From Dyadobacter jejuensis (GTDB taxonomy: Bacteria; Bacteroidota; Bacteroidia; Cytophagales; Spirosomataceae), in NCBI RefSeq assembly GCF_003149085.1, contig NZ_QGDT01000001.1, positions 970,733 to 1,034,732 of the forward strand: a stretch of 64,000 bases of DNA, read 5' to 3'. The notes below the pieces were generated by a model. It saw nothing but the letters and a program-made list of their open reading frames with translations, was not told the DNA's origin and did no database searches. Of this stretch, positions 43,357-51,943 are shown piece after piece. A program made the position numbers and the translations under genes. Every line of letters begins with the position of its first letter. The first letter of the stretch is position 1.

Positions 43357-43472
43357 TCACGCAGGCCGTGACAGGACCCGTCGAAGGGCCTAACATTGCT
43401 TAACATTGCACTGTTTTGCCTATGCTTCGACGAACTCAGCATGACATTGCTTTGCCTATGGTGTGAATCGTA

Positions 43473-44615
43473 TCAGTAACCCTGTAGCTCCAGGTCGTCG
43501 CTTTCCAGCATTTCTACTCTTTTCTTCATCTTTTTTTGGATGACTTTAAAGTGGTGCTCGTCGTCGGGGCAGATTAGCGAGATGGCCTCTCCGGAGGCTT
43601 CGGCACGGCCCGTACGACCTATGCGGTGGACATAGTCCTGTGGGGAACGGGGCAGCTCAAAGTTGATTACATAGGGTAAAAACTGGATGTCGATCCCCCT
43701 CGATACGAGGTCGGTGGCTACCAGAACACGGAGGCGGCCACTTTTAAATTTGTTGAGGGCCTCGGTCCTTGCTCCCTGGCTTTTTTCGCTGTGGAGCGCG
43801 GCGGCATCGATTCCATTTTTCTTTAATTTCTCTACGAGGTTATCGGCAGAACGCTTGGCGGAAGCAAATACCAACACCTGCTCCATCTCCTGAGTTTTGA
43901 TCAGATAGCGCAATAACGGTCCTTTTCTTTCTGGACTCACCCTATAAGCCCTTTGCTCTATCTGTTCCAGGTCTTGCTTTTCCTCGGCTATTGTTATTTT
44001 TAATGGATCTCTTAATAAGCTTTTGTGGATGGCTTCTAAGGCTTCGCCCAAAGTGGCCGAAAAGAGGATACTTTGCTTTTTCTTAGGAAGAAGGAATAGG
44101 ATATCTTTCATCTCGTCGGCAAAGCCCATATTGAGCATTTTGTCGGCTTCGTCGAGTACCAATATGTCGGTATCGGCGATGGTGAGGGCCCTGCGCGAGA
44201 GCAGGTCTATCAGCCTGCCGGGGGTGGCAACCAATATCTCTACATTTTGAAGGCCTATCATTTGGGGATTGATCGACACCCCTCCATAGACGGCGAGGGT
44301 CTTGACTTTTCTGGGTAGTTTTTCACCGAAAGCCTGAAAGACTGCGCCAATCTGTATGGCTAGCTCCCTGGTAGGTGCGAGCACCAACACCCTGATGGAA
44401 CGGTTCTCTGCTGGACCCTTGTCCTGAAACCATTCTAGTATGGGCAGTACGAAGCTGGCCGTCTTTCCGGATCCTGTTTTGGCGTGGCCCAGAATATCCC
44501 TTCCTTGTAGAATGGCCGGTATGGCCTTTTCTTGAATGGGGTAGGGGGTCTGATACTGTTGGTCGGCTATGGCTTTGAGTAAGGGTTCGGAGAGACCTAG
44601 GGCTTTAAAGGGCAT
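43473..44615 (-). CDS. DEAD/DEAH-box RNA helicase
   Basis: A standard DEAD-box helicase with all motifs: Q motif YPIQEKAIPAIL, motif I AKTGSGKT, Ia PTRELAIQ, Ib TPGRL, II LDEAD, III SAT, IV VLVFASAKR, V ATDLVSRGID and VI HRIGRTGRA. At 380 residues it has no extra C-terminal domain. It resembles RhlE-type helicases, which act in ribosome assembly, cold response or RNA decay; the exact role is unknown. Its -7 box lies about 31 bases upstream. Confidence 0.93.
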   Translation of the reverse strand: MPFKALGLSEPLLKAIADQQYQTPYPIQEKAIPAILQGRDILGHAKTGSGKTASFVLPILEWFQDKGPAENRSIRVLVLAPTRELAIQIGAVFQAFGEKLPRKVKTLAVYGGVSINPQMIGLQNVEILVATPGRLIDLLSRRALTIADTDILVLDEADKMLNMGFADEMKDILFLLPKKKQSILFSATLGEALEAIHKSLLRDPLKITIAEEKQDLEQIEQRAYRVSPERKGPLLRYLIKTQEMEQVLVFASAKRSADNLVEKLKKNGIDAAALHSEKSQGARTEALNKFKSGRLRVLVATDLVSRGIDIQFLPYVINFELPRSPQDYVHRIGRTGRAEASGEAISLICPDDEHHFKVIQKKMKKRVEMLESDDLELQGY

Positions 44616-44645
44616 AAATTGTCTTTTGAATATCGGTTATAGGGG

Positions 44646-44653
44646 CAAAGATA
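44646..44653 (-). promoter_or_regulatory. -7 promoter box for the DEAD-box helicase (TATCTTTG)
   Basis: CAAAGATA on the plus strand is TATCTTTG on the minus strand, 31 bases ahead of the helicase start. This is the same octamer found ahead of pheS and the saccharopine-dehydrogenase-like gene. Confidence 0.5.
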
Positions 44654-44784
44654 CGATTATTGGATGGATCGCCATTCAGAAATTTATAGGGCCTATTTTG
44701 TAAGTAATCGGGAAAATGCCCGACTGTGAAGGTAATACTTATGTATTTTTTGATACTTTTATAAAAACTAAAAAATTAGCACTA

Positions 44785-45342
44785 ATGAAAAAAAATGCCA
44801 TTCTACTCGTTTTAGCCATCTTGATGGCCTTTACCGCTCAAGCTCAAAAATTCCGCGGACTCGATAACAGCCCTCGCGATATTGCCTACTTCCCCGACAA
44901 CTTTGCCCATGACCGCAAAGGGGATGACAAGGTCTTTGCTAAAGTATCATACAGCCGTCCCTTCGCTAAGGACCGGGAGATTTTCGGCAAGCTGGTGCCT
45001 TATGGCAAGGTGTCGAGAACAGGAGCCGATGAGGCCACTGAAATCACCTTTTACCAAGACGCCAAGATAGCCGGAAAATCGGTGAAGGCGGGTACTTATT
45101 CTCTTTTTACCATTCCTAATGAAAAAGATTGGGTTATCATCTTAAACAAAGATGTGGACGTATGGGGAGCCTACAAATACAAAGAGGCTCAGGATGTACT
45201 ACGTGTAACGGTTCCTGTAACTTCTACCAGCAACGATTACGCAGAGAACTTCTCTATCCAGTTTAAGTCGACTGGAGATAAAAAGGGTGAGATGCTGATG
45301 GGCTGGGCCAAAACGCTAGTAGCGGTTCCAGTAAGCTTCTAA
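44785..45342 (+). CDS. DUF2911 family exported protein
   Basis: Signal peptide MKKNAILLVLAILMAFTAQA, then a DUF2911 domain: SPRD-type start, KVFAKVSYSRPFAKDREIFG, LVPYGKVSRTGADEATEI, VKAGTYSLFTIPNEKDWVIIL and WGAYKYKEAQDVLRV. I chose Met 44785, at the start of the signal peptide; the frame is open up to 44716. DUF2911 proteins are frequent in Bacteroidota periplasm and have no known biochemical role. The next hairpin separates it from fabF. Confidence 0.85.
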   Translation: MKKNAILLVLAILMAFTAQAQKFRGLDNSPRDIAYFPDNFAHDRKGDDKVFAKVSYSRPFAKDREIFGKLVPYGKVSRTGADEATEITFYQDAKIAGKSVKAGTYSLFTIPNEKDWVIILNKDVDVWGAYKYKEAQDVLRVTVPVTSTSNDYAENFSIQFKSTGDKKGEMLMGWAKTLVAVPVSF

Positions 45343-45358
45343 GCAAAAGCCATTGTAA

Positions 45359-45407
45359 GTACGAAGGCCACAGCCACTGCTCAAGAGCAGTACTGTGGCC
45401 TTCGTAC
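45359..45407. terminator. Hairpin between convergent DUF2911 and fabF genes
   Basis: GTACGAAGGCCACAG and CTGTGGCCTTCGTAC pair perfectly over 15 bp and the inner CTGCTC/GAGCAG extends the stem. A T-run is absent, so termination strength is uncertain. Confidence 0.65.
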
Positions 45408-45439
45408 GTATTTGGGGATAAGACCCCTCGATCGTTTAT

Positions 45440-46693
45440 CTATTCGGATATATAGCGACTAAAAATGGAAGTAGCGGTATGCCCTCCAAAGCCGAAAGTG
45501 TTGTTAACCACCACGTCGACCTTCTTTTTCAGAGGTGTTCCTAGCACGATCTCGATGGTGTCTGGGATTTTCTCATCCAGATTTTTGGTGTTGATCGTTG
45601 GGGGGACCACGTTATCCCGAATGGATAAGATGCTGATGATGCTTTCTACTGCTCCTGCAGCCCCTAGCAAATGTCCCGTCATAGACTTGGTAGCGGTAAC
45701 GGTCACTTTTTGATCACCAAATACCCGTCTAATCCCCTCTAGCTCGCCAATATCGCCTAGGGCGGTAGAAGTGGCATGGGCGTTAACGTAGTCGACCTGG
45801 TCGGGGTGGAGTCCGCCGTCGGCCAAGGCCGTACTAATCCCTAAAGAGGCGCCGAGGCCATCGGGTGGGGTGCCCGTGAGGTGGTAAGCGTCAGCAGCCA
45901 TACCGCCCCCTTTAAGTTCTGCATAAATACGGGCTCCACGGGCTAGGGCATGGTCGAGGTCTTCTAATACCAAGGCTCCAGCACCTTCGCCCATTACGAA
46001 GCCATCGCGGTCTTTGTCGAAGGGCTTGGAGGCTCCTTGTGGATCTTCGTTATTTTTGGAGAGTGCCTGTGCGGCGCTAAAGCCTCCCACTGCCGAGCCC
46101 GTTATAGCGGCCTCAGACCCACCGGCTATCATCACCTGGGCTCTACCTAGGCGTATGGTGTCGTAGGCACTGATAATGGCGGTGTTGGACGATGCGCAGG
46201 CCGAAACTGTACAATAGTTGGGACCATGCAGCTTGTGCCGGATGGAGATGACCCCCGCCGCAATATCGACGATCATCTTCGGAATGAAATAGGGATTGTA
46301 GCGGGGTGTGCCGTCACCACCGTGGTATTCTTTAAGTTGCTGCTCGAAGGTGATAATACCTCCGTTACCACTTCCCCATATGACCCCTACGCCATAGCGC
46401 TGCTGTTCGCTCATTTGAGCGAAGTCGAGGCCGGCATCGGCGATGGCTTGGTCGCTAGCCACAATGGCATACTGCGTGAAGCCGTCGTACTTCTTAAGTT
46501 CTTTTTTGTCGATGAAGTCCTCTCCTTTAAATCCCTTGACCTCACAGGCGAAACGGGTTTTAAATTTCTCGGCATCAAATTTGGTAATGGGGCCTGCTCC
46601 ACTTTTCCCTGCCAGAATATTGGCCCAAAATTCCTCTACGGAATTTCCTAGTGGGGTGATCGCCCCGAGGCCAGTAACTACGACTCTTTTCAT
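45440..46693 (-). CDS. fabF: Beta-ketoacyl-ACP synthase II
   Basis: FabF condenses malonyl-ACP with acyl-ACP in fatty-acid elongation. The N-terminus MKRVVVTGLGAITPLGNSV, the active-site Cys in TVSACASSNTAI, the His in NAHATSTALGD and the second His in KSMTGHLLGAAGA give the complete Cys-His-His triad; the end NNTFGFGGHTATSIF is typical. At 417 residues it is full length. acpP and rnc, which usually flank fabF, are not adjacent here. The upstream gene is a HAD phosphatase in the same direction. Confidence 0.96.
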   Translation of the reverse strand: MKRVVVTGLGAITPLGNSVEEFWANILAGKSGAGPITKFDAEKFKTRFACEVKGFKGEDFIDKKELKKYDGFTQYAIVASDQAIADAGLDFAQMSEQQRYGVGVIWGSGNGGIITFEQQLKEYHGGDGTPRYNPYFIPKMIVDIAAGVISIRHKLHGPNYCTVSACASSNTAIISAYDTIRLGRAQVMIAGGSEAAITGSAVGGFSAAQALSKNNEDPQGASKPFDKDRDGFVMGEGAGALVLEDLDHALARGARIYAELKGGGMAADAYHLTGTPPDGLGASLGISTALADGGLHPDQVDYVNAHATSTALGDIGELEGIRRVFGDQKVTVTATKSMTGHLLGAAGAVESIISILSIRDNVVPPTINTKNLDEKIPDTIEIVLGTPLKKKVDVVVNNTFGFGGHTATSIFSRYISE

Positions 46694-46742
46694 ATAAATT
46701 AGGTGAATTGTATTTTAATAATTGATTTCGCCAACCGGTCGT

Positions 46743-47564
46743 CTATACGCTCTGCGGGGCTAGCAATAGTTTTTGTAAGACCTTTACCACGCCATTATTA
46801 TCGTTGCTTTCGGCAGTATAGCGGGCTAGTTTCTTGACGTCGGGGTGCGCATTTTCCATGGCATAGGAGTGTCCGGCTTGCTGGAGCATCTCTACATCAT
46901 TAAAATAATCGCCAAATACCATGGTCTCGGCCTTGTCGATACCCAGGCGCTCTTGTAAAAAGGCCATGGCAACGCCCTTATTAGCCAATTTATGCGAAAT
47001 GTCGAGCCAGATAGGCCCAGAGACCTTTACCTGGTAGTCGGCATGCAGGTGCTTGAAATGCGGGTAGGCATGCTTCTCAGAACCTTTTAGATTGCAGATG
47101 GTGAATTTTAGAAATTCGTCATCCTGTATCTCTAGCAGGTCGTCGACGACCTCATACCGCTCAAAATATAGAGTAAGGTGGCTAAGAAATTCTTTGGCAT
47201 CGCTTTCTACATAGGCTTTTTTCTTGCCACAAATCACCAGGTAGTTGTCTGGAATTTGGCGCGCAATTCGAATAAACTCGAACACGGCCTCCTTGGGCAA
47301 GGCTTGTACATGCAGCTCTTCGTCGCGGAATACTACATAACTGCCGTTTTCGGAAACGAATATCACATCGTCTTTGATGTCGGATAGGGTCTTTTCCAGA
47401 TTGAAATATTGCCTCCCGCTTGCCGCTACAAATTGGATACCACGCTCCTTTAGTTGTTGAAATACGGGGTAAAACGACTCATTGACTTCATGATTAGAGT
47501 TCAATAAAGTTCCGTCCATATCGGTGGCGATAAGACGAATATTAGTAGGTATCATAAGTTTCAT
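46743..47564 (-). CDS. Cof-type HAD-IIB family phosphatase
   Basis: A HAD-superfamily phosphatase with motif I IATDMDGTLLNSN, a motif II-like VAASGRQYFNL, the cap region, a motif III Lys in SHKLANKGVAM, and motif IV VFGDYFNDVEML. Cof-type enzymes dephosphorylate sugar phosphates or flavin/pyridoxal phosphates; the substrate here is unknown. I chose the Met at 47564 (MKLMIPT) because it places the DxD motif at the standard distance; the frame is open up to 47684. Confidence 0.9.
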   Translation of the reverse strand: MKLMIPTNIRLIATDMDGTLLNSNHEVNESFYPVFQQLKERGIQFVAASGRQYFNLEKTLSDIKDDVIFVSENGSYVVFRDEELHVQALPKEAVFEFIRIARQIPDNYLVICGKKKAYVESDAKEFLSHLTLYFERYEVVDDLLEIQDDEFLKFTICNLKGSEKHAYPHFKHLHADYQVKVSGPIWLDISHKLANKGVAMAFLQERLGIDKAETMVFGDYFNDVEMLQQAGHSYAMENAHPDVKKLARYTAESNDNNGVVKVLQKLLLAPQSV

Positions 47565-47692
47565 TTTCTGTAAAGGCCTGCAAGGTACGACAAAACCTTT
47601 TTTTTTGATAAAATCATATTGACCAATATTTATGGCACATGGTGAACCTGCTACTTCGCTGCGCTGTTCGTATGGCATAACCAAATATACGT

Positions 47693-48589
47693 ATGGCCTT
47701 TTCTAAGTTTTACTTTTCTGCATTTTTGGCTTTTGTCATTTGGGGCTTTTTTAGTCTGGCCTTAAAGCCTCTATATGCCTATGCTTCCCTGGATATCCTA
47801 TTTTATAGGGTGTTTTTTTGCGCAGTGATTATGGCGTTTATCAGCCTGGTAGTACGCCGCCAAGTGCTCCGCGAAAGCCTACGCACCTTTAGGCAGATGC
47901 CCCTGGCGCAACGCCGCCGCACGGTGGTCCTTACCTTGGCAGGTGGGCTGTTGTTGACGGCTAACTGGTACTTTTTTATCTATGTGATGAACCATATCAG
48001 TGTAAAGGTGGCTTCGTTTGCCTATCTGGTATGTCCCATTCTTACCACCGTTACGGCCTATTTTGTACTTTCCGAAAGGCTTTCTTTCTGGCAATGGACG
48101 GCCGTGGGGATCAGCGTCGCGAGTTGTCTTATTTTGTCTTTTAACAATTGGGCCGATATCGCTTATAGCCTTATCGTGGCCCTATCCTATGCCTTTTATT
48201 TGGTGAGTCAACGCAAAAATGTGGGCATCGATAAATTTCTAGTCTTGACGATTCAAATCGTCTTTTCAGCCCTGATTCTGCTGCCCTTTTTCTCGAAATA
48301 TTCGGGCACCATTCCCAGCGAACCATTTTTTTATGAGATGATCCTGCTGATAGCCGTGTTGTTTACCATTATCCCGCTTTTTCTTAATTTATACGCCTTG
48401 CAGGGTGTCAATTCCTCGACTATGGGGATTATGCTGTATGTCAACCCTTTGATGAATTTTTTGATTGCCTTATTTTACTTCCATGAATCGATCAATAGCT
48501 TGCAGCTTTTGGGATATGCCCTAATTTTGCTATCTATCGTGGTATTCAATGAAAGACATTTGTTTCGCCGTCGCAGCATCGCCGGCTAA
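47693..48589 (+). CDS. EamA/RarD-type drug/metabolite transporter
   Basis: A ten-helix EamA transporter of 298 residues. The N-terminal half has YFSAFLAFVIWGFFSLALKPLYAYAS and VVLTLAGGLLLTANWYFFIYVMNHIS (in parts), the RarD-like signature; the second half repeats with STMGIMLYVNPLMNFLIALFYFHESI. RarD-type members export amino acids or metabolites. The stop overlaps the start of the next gene (TAATG), which suggests a shared transcript with the haem-motif lipoprotein, although functions look unrelated. Confidence 0.88.
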   Translation: MAFSKFYFSAFLAFVIWGFFSLALKPLYAYASLDILFYRVFFCAVIMAFISLVVRRQVLRESLRTFRQMPLAQRRRTVVLTLAGGLLLTANWYFFIYVMNHISVKVASFAYLVCPILTTVTAYFVLSERLSFWQWTAVGISVASCLILSFNNWADIAYSLIVALSYAFYLVSQRKNVGIDKFLVLTIQIVFSALILLPFFSKYSGTIPSEPFFYEMILLIAVLFTIIPLFLNLYALQGVNSSTMGIMLYVNPLMNFLIALFYFHESINSLQLLGYALILLSIVVFNERHLFRRRSIAG

Positions 48590-50157
48590 TGGCTATGAGA
48601 TTCTTATTTTTATTTCCTCTTTTACTATTCCTGGCCTGTTCCAAGCCCCAGCGGCAGGAGCAGGCTCCTCCTGTCGAACCCCTAGCGACGGATCTGGACG
48701 GGAAGGCCTTGGCAGCCGTGCATTGTAGCCGTTGCCATGCGTTGGTGGCTCCCGATCTGCTGCCCAAAGCGAGCTGGAAAGAGGATGTGCTGCCCGCCAT
48801 GGGGCATCGGCTGGGGATCTATGAGGGGGCGCATCAGCCCGACGCCCTTTTCGATCAGGGGGTCAGTGGACAGGTGGTACGTGAGGCCCATGTATTCCCC
48901 GAGCAGCCCATGTTGGCCCGGCAGGATTGGCTCAAATTGGTGGCCTACTATATTGATAATGCCCCTGATACGATCATTGCTCCGCAAAGAGAATCGCCTA
49001 TCACGATGGGAATCGCGCAATTTCGATATAAAGAAGCTAGCTTAGCCCACCGTCCTGCTCTAACGACCCTGGTAAAAATACGCCCTGGCAAAGGCCTCGT
49101 TTTTAGTGATTCCAAAAGGAATATAATAACCTTTCTGTCGCCCTCTTTGCAAGAGGAATATAGCCTTCCCCTGCCTGCCTCGACGGTGGGGTATGAGGAG
49201 CGGCAGGGGCAGGTATATCTTACCACCACGGGTAGGGGAGTGTTTCCTACAGATGCCTCCAATGGAGGCTTCTACCAGTTTGCTCAGGATCCTATGGGAC
49301 GAATGGTACGGTCGGGCAGGTTACTGATCGACCGGCTCCAGCGGCCCGTTCAGCTGACGATAGCCGATCTGAACCAGGATGGGCAGGAGGATATTTTGGC
49401 CTGCGAATATGGCAATCAGACGGGTGCTTTGGTGTGGTATGAACAAAAGGTTCCTGGAAGCTATACCAAGCATATTTTAAGGGACTTGCCGGGGGCTGTC
49501 AGTACGGTGGTTGAGGATATGAACCACGACGGCCTTCCCGATGTGTTGGTCCTGATGGCCCAGGGCGATGAGGGGATATTTCTCTTTAAAAACCTTGGGA
49601 AAGGGCGTTTCGAAGAGAAGCGATTGCTGACTTTTTTACCTCTTAATGGCTCCCAGTATATTGAGCTGGCCGATTTTAACGACGATGGTCTCAACGACAT
49701 CCTGTATGTATGTGGAGATAATGCTGATAAAACGCCTATACTAAAACCCTATCACGGGGTATATATTTTCCTCAATAAGGGGGAGGATCGTTTTGAACAA
49801 ACATTTTTCTATCCCCTCAATGGAGCCTACAAGGCCGTTGCCAGGGATTTTGACTTGGATGGGGATCTTGATATTGCCGCCATAGCCTTTTTTCCCGATT
49901 ATGTTCGTCAGCCCGAGGAGAGCTTTGTGTACCTTGAAAATAAAGGACGGATGCGGTTCAGTGGCTCGTCGCTTCCAGAGGCCACCCGGGGGCGCTGGAT
50001 CGTGATGGATGCTGGCGATATAGACGGCGATGGGGATGTGGACCTCGCCCTAGGATCCTTCGTCTATTTTCAAGCGCAAGGTGATACTACGGGTCTGGGT
50101 GAAAAATGGCTTAAGACAGGCCCCTCTGTAGTGGTGCTGGAGAATAAGGCCAAGTAA
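48589..50157 (+). CDS. VCBS/FG-GAP repeat lipoprotein with a c-type haem motif
   Basis: The N-terminus MAMRFLFLFPLLLFLAC ends in a lipobox (Cys17). Residues 46-50 read CSRCH, a CxxCH c-type haem-binding motif, inside AAVHCSRCHALVAPDLLPK, so a small cytochrome-c-like module precedes the rest. The remaining ~400 residues are FG-GAP/VCBS beta-propeller repeats with DLNQDGQEDIL, DMNHDGLPDVL, DFNDDGLNDIL, DFDLDGDLDIA and DIDGDGDVDLA calcium-binding blades. No electron acceptor gene is adjacent. It is translationally coupled to the EamA transporter and closed by a clean terminator. Confidence 0.9.
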   Translation: MAMRFLFLFPLLLFLACSKPQRQEQAPPVEPLATDLDGKALAAVHCSRCHALVAPDLLPKASWKEDVLPAMGHRLGIYEGAHQPDALFDQGVSGQVVREAHVFPEQPMLARQDWLKLVAYYIDNAPDTIIAPQRESPITMGIAQFRYKEASLAHRPALTTLVKIRPGKGLVFSDSKRNIITFLSPSLQEEYSLPLPASTVGYEERQGQVYLTTTGRGVFPTDASNGGFYQFAQDPMGRMVRSGRLLIDRLQRPVQLTIADLNQDGQEDILACEYGNQTGALVWYEQKVPGSYTKHILRDLPGAVSTVVEDMNHDGLPDVLVLMAQGDEGIFLFKNLGKGRFEEKRLLTFLPLNGSQYIELADFNDDGLNDILYVCGDNADKTPILKPYHGVYIFLNKGEDRFEQTFFYPLNGAYKAVARDFDLDGDLDIAAIAFFPDYVRQPEESFVYLENKGRMRFSGSSLPEATRGRWIVMDAGDIDGDGDVDLALGSFVYFQAQGDTTGLGEKWLKTGPSVVVLENKAK

Positions 50158-50186
50158 AAGATTGGCCTCTCTGCTGGGTAATCTTT

Positions 50187-50222
50187 GAAATTGGAGAACG
50201 ACCTAGTACGTTCTCCAATTTC
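50187..50222. terminator. Bidirectional rho-independent terminator
   Basis: GAAATTGGAGAACG and CGTTCTCCAATTTC pair perfectly over 14 bp around an 8-base loop, just before the stop of the convergent pRiA4b-like gene. Confidence 0.85.
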
Positions 50223-50224
50223 GC

Positions 50225-50797
50225 TTATTCTACCTCAGAAACCATTACTTTCAGGTCGTCCAATTCTATTTCTTTAGGATCGAAAACGAAATCTAGGGGC
50301 ATTCCCAGCCATTCTTTCATGCTCGCATGCTCAGGGTGCTGCGGATCGGCCAGCACCTCCTTAAGGTGGGCATAGCCTGGGGCTCCGCCACAATCTTCGG
50401 GAGGGCAGGCTCCTTGGCCATCCAGGAGGGTAGGGGTTTCGGCACCATCGTCGATAATGGCCTCTAGGGTGATCTGGTGTTCCCAGTCGTCGCCAAAGTC
50501 GTAGAGGTAAAGGTATTTCTGGCCTTCGTCTTCAAAAACATCCGAAAGGACGGTCTCCGAAGCATCTAGCTTTTCTTCACCAAAATCGTCGAAATCTTCG
50601 TCTACCATGCCGATGACAAGCTCCGTTCGACCACGGCCTACGGGGTTAAACTGAAATAGATGATACATATCCCAGCCGAAGGCCACTTGGATCACTTCGT
50701 GAAATTGTTCGAAGGTATATTCCTCCGGTACAGTCACTTTGCGCCAAACGGTAGGTTTAGATACATTCTTTAGTTGAATTTTGAATTGAAATGACAT
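50225..50797 (-). CDS. Plasmid pRiA4b ORF-3 family protein
   Basis: The product matches the pRiA4b ORF-3-like fold (PF07929): FQFKIQLKNVSKPTVWRKV, EEYTFEQFHEVIQVAFGW, YLYDFGDDWEHQI and the Cys pair and acidic CPPEDCGGAPGY. These domains are widespread as stand-alone proteins of unknown role. It is 190 residues with a small acidic middle region (VDEDFDDFGEEK). It sits alone between two terminators/gaps. Confidence 0.85.
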   Translation of the reverse strand: MSFQFKIQLKNVSKPTVWRKVTVPEEYTFEQFHEVIQVAFGWDMYHLFQFNPVGRGRTELVIGMVDEDFDDFGEEKLDASETVLSDVFEDEGQKYLYLYDFGDDWEHQITLEAIIDDGAETPTLLDGQGACPPEDCGGAPGYAHLKEVLADPQHPEHASMKEWLGMPLDFVFDPKEIELDDLKVMVSEVE

Positions 50798-50978
50798 GGT
50801 GTCGATCTGTTAATGTTGGGTGCAAATTAAACAGAAATCCATTTTCTCCCGAGGATATATCTATTAATCTTGTAAAAGTGGAGACGCCCAACGGTACTAA
50901 AAGCCAACGGGATGCTAAGCTTATACTTAACACCCCGTTAACTGATGGTTATTGGCCTACTGCCAAATAGGTTTCCCT

Positions 50979-51821
50979 TTATTTGATGAGGGCTTTGATC
51001 ACCACTGGTTGGTGGTCGGAAGGGTATTTTTGGTCGTAAGAATCGGTAAGGACCCCGTATTTGGATACTTCCACATTTTTGCTGACAAATATATAATCGA
51101 TACGGTTTTCCATCGGTGCGTCGAACTTGAAGCTGTTGAAGGTCCCTTCGGGCCCGTAAGCGGGGAGCTTGGATACGTCGTGGGCATCGTTCAACAGGGC
51201 GCTAATGGTTTTGATCTGCTCGGTGTCGGGGGTGGAGTTAAAGTCGCCGGTGAGGAAAACGGAGGCCGTGCCGGCAATCTCCATGATCTTCTTGACCATC
51301 AGTTGGCCCGACTGTTTCCGAGCCTCTACTCCCCGGTGGTCGAAGTGTACATTGAAGAAATAGAAGCTCTTTCCGGTCTTCAAATCCTTAAACTGGGCCC
51401 AGCTGGCAATTCTGTTACAACAGGTGGCGTCCCATCCTTTGCCGGGTTTATCGGGGGTTTCACTCAGCCAGAAATCTCCATTTTTTAAAGGCTTAAATCG
51501 GTCCTTATTGTAAAAAATAGCGGAATGCTCACCGGCTTCCTTACCATCGTCGCGGCCCTTGCCTAGAAAAGCCAGATCCTTTATTTCGGCGATGTCCTCG
51601 AGTTGACCACGCAGGGCTTCCTGAACACCGAAAATATCGAATTCATGGAACTGGATAAGCGCCTTTACCTCTTCCTTGCGGTTGGGCCAGGCATTGACTC
51701 CATCGTCAGGGTTGTTATAGCGAATATTGAAGGAAGCCACGGTGATCGGGCTGTTTTTCTGGGCATATCCCGTCGTCAGAAGTGAACAGCCTAACAGTAG
51801 ACTTAAAAACAGATGTTTCAT
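50979..51821 (-). CDS. Exported endonuclease/exonuclease/phosphatase family protein
   Basis: Signal peptide MKHLFLSLLLGCSLLTTGYA, then an EEP-fold domain: VASFNIRYNNPDDG, HEFDIFGVQEALRGQL, FYNKDRFK, FNVHFDHRGVEARKQS, LTGDFNSTPDTE and PSDHQPVVIKAL. The catalytic Asn/Glu/Asp/His set is present. Bacteroidota use this family as secreted nucleases or lipid/sugar phosphatases. It lies just downstream of the susD gene on the same strand but a terminator hairpin and a short tandem repeat separate them. Confidence 0.9.
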   Translation of the reverse strand: MKHLFLSLLLGCSLLTTGYAQKNSPITVASFNIRYNNPDDGVNAWPNRKEEVKALIQFHEFDIFGVQEALRGQLEDIAEIKDLAFLGKGRDDGKEAGEHSAIFYNKDRFKPLKNGDFWLSETPDKPGKGWDATCCNRIASWAQFKDLKTGKSFYFFNVHFDHRGVEARKQSGQLMVKKIMEIAGTASVFLTGDFNSTPDTEQIKTISALLNDAHDVSKLPAYGPEGTFNSFKFDAPMENRIDYIFVSKNVEVSKYGVLTDSYDQKYPSDHQPVVIKALIK

Positions 51822-51826
51822 TTTTA

Positions 51827-51890
51827 GAGGTTAAAGGTTAAAGGTTAAAGGTTAAATGTCGAAGGTGAAGGTTAAACGTTGAAGGTTAAA
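51827..51890 (-). repeat. GGTTAAA heptamer tandem repeat (degenerate)
   Basis: Four exact GGTTAAA heptamers are followed by degenerate ones (TGTCGAA, GGTGAA, GGTTAAA, CGTTGAA, GGTTAAA), in all about nine units over 64 bases. It sits between the start of the phosphatase gene and the hairpin after susD, where it could affect phosphatase expression if copy number changes. Confidence 0.8.
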
Positions 51891-51920
51891 GCACCGGAAA
51901 TTTAAGAATATTTCCGGTGC
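51891..51920. terminator. Rho-independent terminator after susD
   Basis: GCACCGGAAAT and ATTTCCGGTGC pair perfectly over 11 bp. It lies 24 bases downstream of the susD stop and is followed by TTTAA on the minus strand. Confidence 0.75.
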
Positions 51921-51943
51921 TTTCTAAGGATCTGTAAGAAGCC

